NCBI GenBank assembly: GCA_030141605.1
Contig: JAQGDQ010000673.1
Location: 1-64,000, forward strand
Origin: Tubiluchus corallicola
Lineage: Eukaryota > Priapulida > Priapulimorpha > Priapulimorphida > Tubiluchidae
Reading direction: 5' to 3'
DNA length: 64,000 nucleotides
Under the pieces are notes generated by a model. That model was given only the letters and a program-made list of their open reading frames with translations, searched no databases and was not told the origin of the DNA. The stretch's first letter is position 1, and every line of letters starts with the position of its first letter. Shown here in pieces: positions 22,193 to 34,765 of this stretch. The translations under genes were made by a program, and so were the position numbers.

Positions 22193-22353
22193 CTAGGCAG
22201 TGGGTCCCCTATTGAAAACAATAGGTGAACGGGTAATTAACGGGGAAGTTAGCGCATTAGTGAGAAAGCTCCTACAAGGAGGCAGAAAAAAGACACAAGA
22301 GCAGCGAGGAAATTTGTTTTCGAGTTCGCTTTTTTAGTTTTTCATACTTTGCA

Positions 22354-22420
22354 ATGAATCAGTCTTATCTACACGTTACATTTGTGATTGGAGGGTGTTT
22401 ACTATTGCTAACACATCAAG
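22354..22420 (+). CDS. Candidate secreted-peptide gene, exon 1 (signal peptide)
   Basis: The ATG at 22354 is the first in its frame after an in-frame stop at 22261. It opens 22 codons and one extra base before the donor AAG|GTAACC. The residues form a signal-peptide core: a short polar start, then VTFVIGGCLLLL. No cleavage site lies in this exon. It appears only on joining to 51148, where the frame matches (phase 1 to phase 1) and gives the small-residue end C-S-A. Upstream lie an NRF1-like site and three CRE-like sites. I do not recognise a family. It could instead be a chance frame or join other exons I cannot see. Transcript evidence would decide. Confidence 0.5.
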
Positions 22421-22529
22421 GTAACCCGTTTATAAGTTTCTTATTTATATTTACATGTATAGACAACATTACATGGGACATCAGTTATCTCTCTGTGTCA
22501 AGATTTCACTTTTACCACTAACAAAATAA

Positions 22530-23000
22530 GTGTTACCAATCTGTCTCTCTTTCTTTCTCTCTTTCCCTCCCCCCCTCTCTCTCTTTCCCTCCCTCTCCCT
22601 CTCTCTCTCACTCTCTCCCTCACTCCTCACTCCTCTCTCTCCCTCTCCCCTCTCTTCTCTCTCTCTCTTTCTTTCTCCCTCACTCCTCTCTCTCCCTCTC
22701 TCTCTGTGGCAAGATTTCACTTTTATCACTAACAAAATAAGTGTTACCAATCTGTCTCTTTTCTCTCTCTCTTTCCCTCCCTCCCTCTCTCTCTTTCTCT
22801 CTTTCCCTCCCTCTCTCTCTCTCTTTCCCTCCCTCTCCCTCTCTCTTCTCTCTCTCTTTCTTTCTCCCTCACTCCTCTCTCCCCTCTCCCTCTCTCTCTC
22901 TCTCTCTCTCTCCCTCTCTCTCTCTCTTTCTCTCTCTCTCTCTTTCTTTCTCCCTCACTCCTCTCTCTCCCCTCTCTCCCCTCTCTCTCTCTCTCTGTAT
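22530..23000. repeat. (CT)n pyrimidine tract with internal duplication
   Basis: A CT/CCCT-rich run. The block AAGTGTTACCAATCTGTCTC occurs at about 22528 and 22739, so about 211 bp was duplicated. Confidence 0.92.
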
Positions 23001-23099
23001 AAAATTATCTGACTGTTGACTGGGGGAAGCTAATCGAGTTTCTCAAGCTACTTCTTCTTCTTCCTCTCCAATGAGCAAAGCTTCAAGCAAAACTGGACA

Positions 23100-24110
23100 C
23101 AATGTTAACCTGTAGGTCAAAGCAACCTACTCTTTAAAATATTGAAAGGAAACATACTATTTTTCAAAAGTGACTCACGTGAAAGAATCATTACTACAAA
23201 AACTATTTCATGTTCGCATCACTAGTTCTTCGCTGTTACATGCATTTCGCCATTCGCTAGTTAGACGGGCACTAGTGCCTGCATTTCGGAAAGCGTTGCA
23301 CAAAAAAAGTTGCTGTACCTTTCAGTTCAGATGTGTCAGTTTGTGACGAACTGGTAAATTTCTAAGTTTTTGTACAACACACTGAATATCTTACAGTAGC
23401 ACTGTACTTCAATTTTCGCTTTCGCAAACATGTGCAACACGCTCGTGTAGTATTTTTGATGTTGAAAATTTTGTTAGTTTGTGATGTCGATAGTTGGGCT
23501 GTCCTGCCGTTAATGAAGTTCTTAATCTATTGTTTAATTATCAGAAACGCTTGTGCAATATTAATTGTGTTAAAATGTATACTTTTTATCAGGCTAATTA
23601 CTTAAAATTATTTAAGTATATTTTTATTTATTGCTCTAAGTACGGAAAACACAACATAGAATATCTTTCAACAAAATAACAAAGTTGTAAAAACAAACTT
23701 AGTTGCCAAGCATCAATTAAAAACTTAATTAATAGCGAGCGAGAACAACCATTGAGGACATCACAAACTAACATAATTTTCAACAGCAAAAATATTCTAC
23801 GAGCGTATTCCAATTTCAAATTTCAAATTTACCGCTCCACTCACTCATGAGCTCTTGAACGTGTGTAGTTCGTCACAAACTAACACATCTGAACTGAAAG
23901 GTACAGCGCCTGTTTTTTTTGCAATGCGTTTCCCAAATGCTGGCGCTACTACCCGTCTAACTAGAGTATGGCGAAATGCATGTAACAGCGAAGAACTAGT
24001 GGCGCGAGCGTGAGATTCTGTTTGTGTGGTAATAATTCCTTCACGTAAGTCAGTTTCCTTTCAATATTATAAAGAGTAGATTGTTTTGACCTACAGTTGA
24101 AGATTGGGCC
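23100..24110. mobile_element. Inverted pair of family-C repeats
   Basis: A forward arm (about 23100-23600) and a reverse arm (about 23690-24110) share the GTCAAA...CCTACTCTTTAAAATATTG end, the TGTTACATGCATTTCGCC block and the GATGTTGAAAATTTTGTTAG block. The spacer is about 90 bp. Transcribed, this would fold into a hairpin with arms of over 400 bp. Confidence 0.75.
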
Positions 24111-24590
24111 TGGCTTTGCTTTAAGTAATTACCTGCATTTTGCAAACCCTTCGCGTGACGAAATAATTTGTTTTCTTTATTACGTTAAGTCTAATTTCAT
24201 TTACTAAAAAGGTCATAACCGGTCGACGAACCAGACAAATTTTTGATAATAAAATAATAATTTAATAATTAGAGATAAATATCATTTACAGTCTAACTTT
24301 TGTGGCGCCAACTACTGATTTTTCGGCACTGGATTGGCGCCATGCTTGGTAGATTTCGAGAATGTTCTGGAAAAGTGTAAGGCTTAACTAGCAGCTGTCC
24401 TGCTTTGTTATTGTGGCGTGGTAGTTGAGTTTTCTGTTTTACGAGAATTTCTGCTTTTTGAATGTCTCATTTTAGTAAACGGTGACGACACCAAACCACC
24501 GCCACTACCAGTAACCCTAGTTACACTACTGTATAAATACTATTACTACATATACCTCTGCATACCACTAACATTATTACTACCACTCCC
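24110..24590. other. Unassigned AT-rich sequence
   Basis: I see no repeat terminus or convincing coding block before the trinucleotide tract. Confidence 0.4.
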
Positions 24591-24767
24591 ACAACTATTT
24601 CTACTACCACTGTTGCTGTTGCTACTGCTACGCTGCTACTGCTTCTGCTGCTGCTACTACTGCTACTGCTACTGCTACTGCTGCTGCCACTACTGCTACT
24701 GCTGCTGCTGCTGCTTCTGCTACTTCTTCTACTACTGCTACAGCTGTCGCTACTACTACTACTGCTG

Positions 24768-24862
<95 letters not shown>

Positions 24863-24863
24863 G

Positions 24864-24910
<47 letters not shown>

Positions 24911-24917
24911 GCTGCTG

Positions 24918-24970
<53 letters not shown>

Positions 24971-24971
24971 G

Positions 24972-25048
<77 letters not shown>

Positions 25049-25055
25049 GCTGCTG

Positions 25056-25125
<70 letters not shown>

Positions 25126-25330
25126 TTCTACTACTACTACCACCACTACTACTTCTACAGCTGCTGCTAATACTACTACTACTGCTGCTGCTGCTAATAC
25201 TACTACTACTTCTAGTGCTACTACTACTACTAGGACGACGACTACTACTGCTTCTGCTGCTGCTACTACTACTACTAATAATAATAATACTAGTTCTACT
25301 ACTACTGCTGCTACTACTACTACCATTACC
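24590..25330. repeat. (CTA/CTG)n trinucleotide tract, ~740 bp
   Basis: Long CTA run with CTG clusters. The poly-Y/C and poly-V/A frames result from its period of three. Confidence 0.95.
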
Positions 25331-25721
25331 CCTCTACCAAGTATTAGGCCTACTACTGGAGTAAAAACATCAAATTGCTATGACTGCAATCATGACATGA
25401 ATTTAAAACATAATGCAAAGTAAATAGCTCATGTCTCTTTATAAAAAAAGAAAATAATGAGCGCTAATAACAAACAATGTCGTCACACTAATTACGTTAT
25501 AAGAACTGCATGACATTTTTCAGACAGCAGTTTTCAAAAACACGCTTAGAAGCGAAGAAAGAGATCATCTTACATTTTAAAAACGCATATTTATATAGGA
25601 GCAATCAGGTATATTACTTGTGGTGTGTTAGCTACAGGGTCTGCGTTCAAAGCACAACCGTTTGTGGTGTAGTACTATAATCCATGATTTTCAACAGCGC
25701 AGAGGAAGAAGTATAAATTAC

Positions 25722-25940
25722 TTAAAGGACAAGAAAAAGGGTACCTAAAGTAGGTTCCAAAAAATCGACTTAAAAAATTATACTACTTTACAGCAAGTTT
25801 ATGCATACTCACGTTGGAATTTTTATTTTTATTTTAAATTTCCCTGTTTCGAAGTCGCCATTACATGACGTCACTTACGCAAACATCAATCAGAGGAAGA
25901 AATGCTAATGCTAAATTATGTCCCAAAAAAATTTTGGTTT
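25722..25940 (+). mobile_element. Family-A MITE, 5' part only
   Basis: Starts TTAAAGGACAAGAAAAAGGG, contains TGACGTCA at about 25867, and is cut off by the GGT tract. Confidence 0.65.
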
Positions 25941-26013
25941 TGGTGGAGGTAGGTAGTGGTGGTGGTGGTGGTTGGTGGTGTTGGGGGTGATGGTGGAGGT
26001 GGTAGTGGTGGCG

Positions 26014-26085
<72 letters not shown>

Positions 26086-26422
26086 ATAGTAGTAGTAGTA
26101 GTAGTAGTAGTAGTAGAGTAGTAGTAGTAGTAGTAGTAGCAACAACAACAGCAGCAGCAGCAGTAGTAGTAGTGGTGGTGGTGGTGAGTGGTGGTGGGGG
26201 TGGTGGTGGTGGGTTGGTAGTGTTGGTGGTGGTGGTGGTGATGGGGGTGGTGGTAGTGGTGATGGTGGTATTGTTGGGGGTGATGGTGGTGGTGGTGAGT
26301 GGTGGTGTTGGTGGTGGTTGTGGTGGTAGTGTTAGTGGTGGGGGTGGTGGTGGTGGTAGTGTTGGTGGTGGGAGTAGTGTTGGTGGTGGGGGTGTTGGTG
26401 TTGGTAGTGGTGTTGGGGGTGA

Positions 26423-26454
<32 letters not shown>

Positions 26455-26460
26455 ATTTAT
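25940..26460. repeat. (GGT/AGT/GTT)n trinucleotide tract
   Basis: Mixed GGT and AGT runs with a short CAA/CAG island at about 26140. Confidence 0.95.
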
Positions 26461-26666
26461 TGACAGATTATCTTGTTACACCAAGTGAGACGTATTGCTA
26501 GTAAAATAACATCAATCTTATGTCCAGAAAGAAGAAGTCGTTTAAAATGACCATAGAATAAAAGTAGAACAAATCACACACAAACACAACAAAAAGTTCG
26601 CATGATAGACTAAAAATGTACAAATGTGATAATGAGTTAACAGTAGCTGTAAAAACATGACAAACG

Positions 26667-26952
26667 TTACTGTCTGTTCAACTGCTTTGCCCTAGAAAGA
26701 CAATTATTGCATGTGGTGGCGAGCACTTTAGGTTGAGTCAAGTCCATAAACGCATCTAACAAACTAAAATCTGCTTCATCATCAGTTCTTAGATCACTAG
26801 TGTAACTACGATGGCACACGATGTGTTCTTCGTCTTGCACAAGACCACAAATAGATTGACGTTGGTGGCGGGGGTGATTCTTGCCCAGCGTCCTGTTTCG
26901 ATTCGCAGATAATGAGCTCCCAGACGGTGTGGTTACGACTATTCTTTCGTGT
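26667..26952 (-). pseudogene. Coding-like remnant with a cysteine/histidine motif, probably retroelement
   Basis: Minus-strand open frame of about 90 codons ending at TAA (26669-26667), with no start codon. It reads SICGLVQDEEHIVCH, then SYTSDLR, then an acidic stretch and TTCNNCLS near the end. C..(x)DEEHI...C/H spacing recalls the zinc-binding tail of some LINE reverse transcriptases, but the match is loose. The frame is entered through the TTAA of the adjoining MITE, and an in-frame stop lies just beyond that insertion. I do not assign a function. Confidence 0.35.
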
Positions 26953-26956
26953 TTAA

Positions 26957-27415
26957 CCCTTTCAGTCCCAAATTGTTTTTTAATAAGAGAAAAATTTTGG
27001 CTTGGTACTTTTGTTCAGTATGTCCATCTTGTTTACACATAATAATTATTTTTTTATTATGCGCCCGTGTGCTAAATATAGCCTGTATCCCACGGGATAC
27101 ATTGAGATTCAATGGAAGCATAAAATGTGCTTCATTTTGCAACTTCTGATAATTTTTTAAAGTATTTAAGATATTTAGTATCCATGCTATGCTGATCTGC
27201 ACAATGTCGTCTCTAAAGTACTGTACCTTGCACAGTTTTTTATGCTACGTAGATTTTCTAGTTTGCCATTTTATCACCATTTTTAGTCAATTGTTATTGG
27301 CTTAGATCAAAATAACTATTAACAGATCAAATAACAATGTCAATTTTAAAATTTTATTAATTTTAAAAGCAGAAAATATTCTCGTATTCCACGGGATACA
27401 ACGGGTATGAAAGGG
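26957..27415. mobile_element. piggyBac-like MITE (TTAA, CCCTTT ends)
   Basis: TTAA-CCCTTTCAGTCCC on the left and GGGTATGAAAGGG-TTAA on the right. CCCTTT ends at TTAA targets are characteristic of piggyBac-type elements. About 459 bp, non-coding. Confidence 0.8.
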
Positions 27416-27704
27416 TTAACAAACTAGGCTCATTGAGATGCTATTACTGTATTCTCAATAATCATAGGACAAATATCATTGCTGGTTGCTTCAACCGATT
27501 TGACATATTGTGCAATATTTTTTGTAGCGGCAAGTGAATTTTCTTGATTATAACTTTTGACAATCTTAGTAACATCGTATTAGCTTTATATAGACATTTA
27601 ACATTGTATGATTAATGTACTAACGTGTGTTATATATATTTTATATGCGTACATATAATTAAGCTAAACATATAAAAGAAACTAGAGGCCCATTTATGCA
27701 AATA

Positions 27705-28201
27705 CACTCAACCTGGTTATAAGGTACTCGCTTAAAAGGACACTCGCTTATAAGGGACCACCAACACCTTTCCCGATTTTTCGTAACGTTTTTCCTATGT
27801 AAAAATCTTCGTATATACGGTACTCGGATATGAGAGATTTTCGGTTATAAGGGATGATATCTTCTGGTCCCGCGTAATCGAAACTCAGGTAAATTACCTC
27901 GCATATAAGGGACCCTATGATCAAAGCGAAATTGATCGATTTTTAACCTCAATTTTTCACAAACTCGACCTTCGAACAGCTCGGTTTCCGCGGTCACATA
28001 CATATCGCATCACTGAAGGAGCTTCCTACATACCGTTTGCACTGAATGTGTAGCAATAATCCCTAAAAATATGGGTAAAAGTACAGAAAAGTACAGGTCT
28101 AGATACACCCTCGGTCTGGCTCAACTTCGGCTATAACGGACATCGGTTATAAGGAACGGTTTTTCCAGTCTCGAGGTGTCCGTTATATCCGAGGTTGACT
28201 G
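27705..28201. mobile_element. pogo/Tigger-type MITE
   Basis: Left CACTCAACCTGGTTATAAGG; right end inverts to CAGTCAACCTCGGATATAAC. TA at 27703-27704 and 28202-28203. The copy starting at 63878 is the same family in reverse orientation. Confidence 0.85.
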
Positions 28202-28254
28202 TATGTATTTTAAAATAAAGGACTAATCATCTTCATGAAATAATAAGATTAATA

Positions 28255-28440
28255 ATAATAATTACCGTTTTTGGTGAACCAATGGTGCACGCTGGGATAG
28301 TGAACCAGTGGCATTTAACCAAGCGGCGCGTTGATGATAAATAATTACGAATTTTCTTTTCCGGTTGTAAAAGTATTAAAAAAGGGGTTTCTACCTTTTA
28401 AAAGTACCTCGTCTTCCCCTTAAAACAAAGTGCAGAGCCA
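28255..28440 (+). repeat. Fragment related to family A (GGTGAACCA...GGTGCACGCTGGGATAGTGAACC)
   Basis: Contains the 'gtgagccagtggtgcacactggga' type block seen near 38885 and in the 41 kb minisatellite. Confidence 0.45.
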
Positions 28441-28699
28441 ATGCTGGTTTATCGGGTTACTCGGTTTGACATAATTTGCCATAATTACTGTCTGTCGCAT
28501 ATGAATAAAGTTCTATTTTTAATTTTGATTGGCTAAATTGAATCATGTCAGTTACAATGAATAACAAACTAGCGGGCGTTTAGCTTTCAAAGTTACTAAC
28601 AAAAGAAAATTTGCCATTAATTTTCCTGTCGAGTTATACATACAGCAGTCACTAATTACTGTTACGTCAGAAAAACAGACTGCTAAGTTAATGGGTAAT

Positions 28700-29565
28700 A
28701 AAAGCAAAACTCGTCATCGTCATCAGCATTATCATGATCATCAAAATCATCATCGTTGTCGACGTCGTCATCGTCATTTTCGTCATAGTTGTTGTCATCA
28801 TTATCGTCATTATCATCGTCATGATCACCATCACATCATCATCATCATCGTTGTCGTCGTCATAGTTGTTGTCATCATTATCGTCATTATCGTCGTCATG
28901 ATCAAGTTCATGATCGTCATCACATCATCATCATCATCACCATTATCGTCATCGTCATTGTTGTTGTCGTCATCATTATCATCATCACCATTATCATCTT
29001 CAGCATCACCATCATCATCATCTCCATCTTCATCGTTGTCGTCGTCGTCATTTTCGTCATAGTTGTTGTCATCATTATCGTCATGATCATGTTCATGATC
29101 ACCATCACATCATCATTATCATCATCATGATCAATATCATCATCGTCATGTTCATCATTATCATCATCATGATCATTATCATCATCATTATCATCATCGT
29201 CATTATCATCATCATGATCATGTTCATGATCACCATCACATCATCATCACCATTATCGTCATCGTCATTGTTGTTGTCGTCATCATTATCATCATCACCA
29301 TTATCATCTTCAGCATCACCACCATCATCATCTCCATCATCATCGTTGTCGTCGTCGTCATTTTCGTCATAGTTGTTGTCATCATTATCGTCATGATCAT
29401 GTTCATGATCACCATCACATCATCATTATCATCATCATGATCAATATCATCATCATTATCATCATCGTCATTATCATCATCATGATCATGTTCATGATCA
29501 CCATCATATCATCATCATCATCATGAACATCATCATCATCGTCATCTTCATCATCATCATAGCCA
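28700..29565. repeat. (CAT/CGT)n trinucleotide tract with 310-bp internal duplication
   Basis: Mixed ATC/GTC repeat. The segment from CATTATCGTCATCGTCATTG at 28941 recurs at 29251, extending over roughly 200 bp. Contains several TGATCATGATCA-type palindromes. Confidence 0.93.
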
Positions 29566-29959
29566 CGTTGCGTAATTTCCAAACTACCGCAAACAGTTCA
29601 TAAATCAGAATCTTTGCGTTTTTCGTTTTGCTGTTTGTGTTTTGCGAAATAGTTTATTTGTAAACAAAGCATGAGAAAAATCTAATATTGAAAACGCCAC
29701 CTGCTGGCGTGTTATTGCGCTATCTTCTGTCCACAAGTGATGAGACATCGTTATTAAAACCTAAAATGAGATTTTCGTTTGTTAGCCAGGTAACACAACT
29801 CACCTGTTTATCAGGGCTGAGCGGCAGCGTTTGATATCAAGTCAATTATGTTTATTAACCAAATGAATATTTCCGCCTTCCGAGTTCAAAGGAAAACCCG
29901 TTGTCAACATCTAGGACATAATAGTAATAATATGTGATACTACAGCTCGTGTCTAATTA

Positions 29960-31075
29960 GTGAAAAGAACAAAATACTAATGTAATAGTAAGACTTGGGG
30001 CAGAGATGCTCTACATTCGTTTACTAAGACGATAGCTTGTTTCTCTGAGCAGTGAAGGACAGTGAAATACTAATGTAATAATAAGACTTGGGGCAGAGAT
30101 GCTCTACATTCGTTTACTAAGACGATAGCTTGTTTCTCTGAGCAGTGAAGGACAGTGAAATACTAATGTAATAATACGACTTGGGGCAGAGATGCTCTAC
30201 ATTCGTTTACTAAGACGATAGCTTGTTTCTCTGAGCAGTGAAGGACAGTGAAATACTAATGTAATAATAAGACTTGGGGCAGAGATGCTCTACATTCGTT
30301 TACTAAGACGATAGTTTGTTTCTCTGAGCACTGAAGGACAGTGAAATACTAATGTAATAATACGACTTGGGGCAGAGATGCTCTACATTCGTTTACTAAG
30401 ACGATAGCTTGTTTCTCTGAGCAGTGAAGGACAGTGAAATACTAAAGTAATAATACGACTTGGGGCAGAGATGCTCTACATTCGTTTAGTAAGACGATAG
30501 CTTGTTTCTCTGAGCAGTGAAGGACAGTGAAATACTAATGTAATAATAAGACTTGGGGCAGAGATGCTCTACATTCGTTTACTAAGACGATAGCTTGTTT
30601 CTCTGAGCAGTGAAGGACAGTGAAATACTAAAGTAATAATACGACTTGGGGCAGAGATGCTCTACATTCGTTTACTAAGACGATAGTTTGTTTCTCTGAG
30701 CAGTGAAGGACAGTGAAATACTAAAGTAATAATACGACTTGGGGCAGAGATGCTCTACATTCGTTTACTAAGACGATAGTTTGTTTCTCTGAGCACTGAA
30801 GGACAGTGAAATACTAATGTAATAATACGACTTGGGGCAGAGATGCTCTACATTCGTTTACTAAGACGATAGCTTGTTTCTCTGAGCATTGAAGGACAGT
30901 GAAATACTAAAGTAATAATACGACTTGGGGCAGAGATGCTCTACATTCGTTTACTAAGACGATAGCTTGTTTCTCTGAGCAGTGAAGGACAGTGAAATAC
31001 TAAAGTAATAATACGACTTGGGGCAGAGATGCTCTACATTCGTTTATTAAGACGATAGCTTGTTTCTCTGAGCAG
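29960..31075. repeat. 93-bp tandem array, 12 copies
   Basis: GACTTGGGGCAGAG recurs every 93 bp from 29992 to 31015. Copies differ at a few sites (TAATG/TAAAG, AAG/ACG, GATAGC/GATAGT), and the variants recur in mixed order. No similarity to a known family was recognised. Confidence 0.97.
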
Positions 31076-31179
31076 CCGTATATCTCCAAACGTTGTGGTG
31101 GAGTGAAGTTAAACTTAGGGTCGGGCATGATCTGTCTCTGTTCGTTTACTCCATACCAGCGTTTTTCTTTCTGTCCCTC

Positions 31180-31461
31180 CCTCCTCTCCCACTCCCATTT
31201 CTCTGTGTCTCGCCTTCCCCTCTTCCTTTTTATGTCGCTCTCATTTTCTCTCTCCCTCTCTTTCTCTCTCTCTCTCTCTCCCCTCTCTCTCACCCCCTCT
31301 CTCTCTCTCACCTCTCCCCTCTCTTTCTCTCTCTCTCTCCCCTCTCTCTCACCCCCCCTCTCTCTCCTCTCCCCTCTTTTTCTCCTCTTCTCTCTTTCTA
31401 TTCCCTCTCTCTCTTTCTCTCCCCTCCCCTCTCTCTCACCCTCTCTCTTTCCCTCCCCCCA

Positions 31462-31514
<53 letters not shown>

Positions 31515-31640
31515 TCTATCTCTCTCTCACTCTCTTTCTCTCTCGTCGTCTTTCCCTTTGTGAATCTTTTTCTCTCTATCTTCCTTAATTTTCTCTCTCT
31601 CTCCCTCTCCTCCCTCCCCCATCTATCCTACTCTCTTCTC
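31180..31640. repeat. (CT)n pyrimidine tract with (TA)n
   Basis: CT/CCCT-rich sequence with a TA run at about 31482-31512. Confidence 0.93.
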
Positions 31641-31924
31641 ACTCATTTCCTATCTTTGCTAACGTATTTTCCCAGACTGTTTGCATTTTATCGTGGAAAC
31701 TTTTCAAGTTGTAAATTCTGTACTTGTAATTTCGTATTCGAGCGGTATTCAGCAGAAACACTTTCGATCACACCACGATACGTCTAAGCGGAATAACAGC
31801 AGAATAATAATTAAGCAGAAGCAGTAAGGGTTAGTGTCTCTTACTGACCACTGACAGACCTCTGTCTTCTGTTTGGCTTACACAACTTTCCTCAAACATT
31901 GTATCTTTTTCTTCTACACATGAG

Positions 31925-32360
31925 TGGCATAGATACAGTGGACACGTGGAGTGGGTGAATATCTGGTAGTTGTGGAGTAGTCACTTGGCAGCATAGGTGG
32001 ACTACCCACACTTTACTGTTGATGTACAACGTGGAGTAAGTGGACATTTGGCAGCGTAGGTGGACCACCCACACTTTACTGTTGATGTACAACGTGGAGT
32101 GAGTGGATATCTGGTGGATGAATACAGTAGTGTGAATGGAGACTTGGCAACTGACACGGCCAGTGGAGCGAGCAGACATTTTGGAGTGGATGAACTAAGT
32201 GGTGTTATTGGCTACTTTGCAGTGGGGATAAGTTCAATGAAGTAAGCAGACATATGGTGGCGGATGAATATAGTGGAGTATATGGACACTTAGTAATGGA
32301 TTCATACAACACAGTGAATAAAAACGGCAGCGGATGAATGCAGTGGACTGAGTGGAGTGA
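31925..32360. repeat. Degenerate tandem repeat (GTGGAGTGAGTGG...)
   Basis: Diverged units with GTACAACGTGGAGT, GGACATTTGGCAGC and CCCACACTTTACTGTTGATG blocks, partly duplicated at about 72 bp spacing. Confidence 0.6.
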
Positions 32361-33320
32361 CTGAACGTAGAAGTGAATATATTAAATCTTTAGGGTTATT
32401 GTTATATAAATATATATACATTATCATCATATATATTATCATTATATAAATATATAATATATTATATAATTATATATATATAAAGATCTTTACTTGCCAT
32501 AAAACAATGATAGTATACATTATACAATATGAAATATCATTCAGTGATTTTGCGTGGGCTACACTGCTAATAGGCAAATGCGTCTGGTGTAAAAAATTAG
32601 AACTAAGAGTGCAGTAGGGATGCATAAAAATACAAGTAATAAAGCAAAAAATGATATTAGCTACATTAAAAGGCTCATATCTAAAAAAACTAAGCACACT
32701 TTTACAAGTACAGTCTCACATAAAATAATACATATCATACACATCATAATGCTCAATATAATGCCGAAATTGTACGTGCGATTTTTAAATTAATTTATTC
32801 TAACACTGAAATGCATTCTGGCTTTAAGTTAAGGTGTAATAAATTCATTTTAAATCTCAATTTTATAACTATATCGTAGACGATATCTGTAGCTACACAT
32901 ATTACATTTACGCGCACTAATCTTGACAAATCGGCGATCGAGTGTATCCAGACCTCGTAATTAAGCAGTTGCCAGGCGAACACTTATCATAATTTATGAA
33001 TAATTAACAAAATTAATTTTGCAAACGGCGCCACGTTGCTTACAAATTCGCAAGTTAGCGATAAGCCATCGACGCTCTTCGCACAGCGTGAGTCTGCGCC
33101 GTGGCATTCAAATAATTTTATTTCTCTCTCTTCAGCAACCATTCCCCGCGGGCGATTATTAGGCTGTCCTAATATTGTTAAAGACACGCGTGCAATACTG
33201 ATTAAATTTATTGCAATGTTGTAAAACTACGTTTATGATTATTGACTGTAACACAAGAGAGCTCGACGGTCAAGTAGCCAGTTCAGGAACGAAGATTAGG
33301 GTTTGTTTTCCACACAGGCA
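32360..33320. other. Unassigned AT-rich sequence
   Basis: TA-rich at 32400-32485, then non-repetitive sequence. A GC-richer patch at 33030-33160 has no supported gene. Confidence 0.4.
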
Positions 33321-33329
33321 TCTAGTAAG

Positions 33330-33711
33330 TAGGGGTGAGCATTCTCTACCAGAAAGCGAACTCGAATCACACCGAATTTGTGACTTTCGAATTCGAATCG
33401 AACCGAACTTCAATGTTTCGAATTCGAACCGAATTCGAATTGAGATTGAAAGATTTTCGAACAAGTTTTCGAATCACCAGTAAAAATTAGTCTTACAAAG
33501 ATCATGCATATCACTAGATTTTGTTCTGCAATAAAACGACTAGTAATTTCTTTAAAATTGTGCACAGAAATATGTGATTGAAGTGCTGAATTATTCGAAT
33601 CTATAGTTTTGGATTCGAATCGAGTTCGAACTGAAAAAACTCGTTCTAATCGAGATCGAGCATTCGAATTCGATAACTCGAACGTTCGATGCTCTCCCCT
33701 ACTAGTAAGCT
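33330..33711 (+). mobile_element. hAT-type MITE rich in TTCGAA palindromes
   Basis: TAGGGGTGAGCAT end and inverted ATGCTCTCCCCTA, flanked by CTAGTAAG on both sides (33322-33329, 33712-33719). The interior is dense in TTCGAA/GAATTC repeats. Confidence 0.88.
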
Positions 33712-33999
33712 TTTTAATGGGGCAAATATTGCCAAGAATAGTCTGCAGTATAAGGAAAATCTGCATTACAACCGTGTCAACTTATGGTTGAGATCAGTTA
33801 TTCATGAGATCCACGGTGCCAAATTTTGCAGACGCCCGTTCTTACTTTTAATCAAAATATTAGTTTATGAAGTCAAAGAGTCATAAAAATCCTCCCTACA
33901 TAAACGAAATGTTTGAAATGCAAAACTCAGTCTGTCGTTTGACAGAAGACCAAATGCTAAATTGTAGGAACTACCAAATACGAGCAAAATCAGACCTAA

Positions 34000-34615
34000 T
34001 CTTAAACTGGAGGTCAAAACAATCTGCTCTTTAAAACATCGAAAAGAAACATACTATTTTTTCAAAAATGACTTACATGAAAGAATTATTACCACAAAAA
34101 CGCTATTTCACGTTCGCGCCGCTAGTTTTTCGCTGTTACATGCATTTCGCCATTTCTTAGTTAGACGGGCACTAGCACCTGAATTTCGGAAACGCATTGC
34201 ACAAAAAACAGGTGCTGTATTTCACTGTTCAGATGTGTTAGTTTGTGATGAGCTGCACACGTTCGACAGCTCATGCGTGAACACAGGGGTAAATTTGAAA
34301 TTTGAATTTTTATCTTAAAATTTTCCGAGTCTCAGTACACCACACTGAACATCTTACAGTAGCACCGTACTCCGATTTTTGTTTTTGCAAACACGTGCAA
34401 CACGTTTGTGGAATGTTTGTGCTGATGAAAATTATATTTACTTGTGATGTCAACATCAAAAGCTGGGCTCGCCCGGTAACTAAGAGTTTAATCTATTGTC
34501 TAATTATCAGAAACGCTCTTGCATTATTAATTGTGTTTAAAGTGTATACGTTTCATCGGACTTGAAAATGAAGTAGGATTATGAAAAATCATGTTGTCTT
34601 CCTTTAAGTATAAAG
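34000..34615 (+). mobile_element. Family-C repeat, near full copy
   Basis: Shares the start CTCTTTAAAACATCGAAAAG, CGCTGTTACATGCATTTCGCC and the end TGTTGTCTTCCTTTAA with 23.1, 9.6 and 43.2 kb. Confidence 0.7.
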
Positions 34616-34674
34616 ATTCAAATGTGTGGATTGGACTTAAAAATGATAAAAGAGCTAATTCCACGCTTAGTATT

Positions 34675-34765
34675 GTAACGGATCCGGGTTCCATTCCAGG
34701 CGGCAATTTCGGATCCCACTTATGTGCACCAGTGTAACGGATCCGGGTTCCTGTGCGGATCCGTC
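34675..34765. repeat. Short direct repeat TGTAACGGATCCGGGTTCC
   Basis: The 19-mer occurs at about 34674 and 34734, each near GCGGATCC/TTCGGATCC. Confidence 0.7.

Noticed and set aside
24418-25326. Long poly-Y/C and poly-V/A frames
   Set aside because: Trinucleotide tract translated; composition follows the repeat period.
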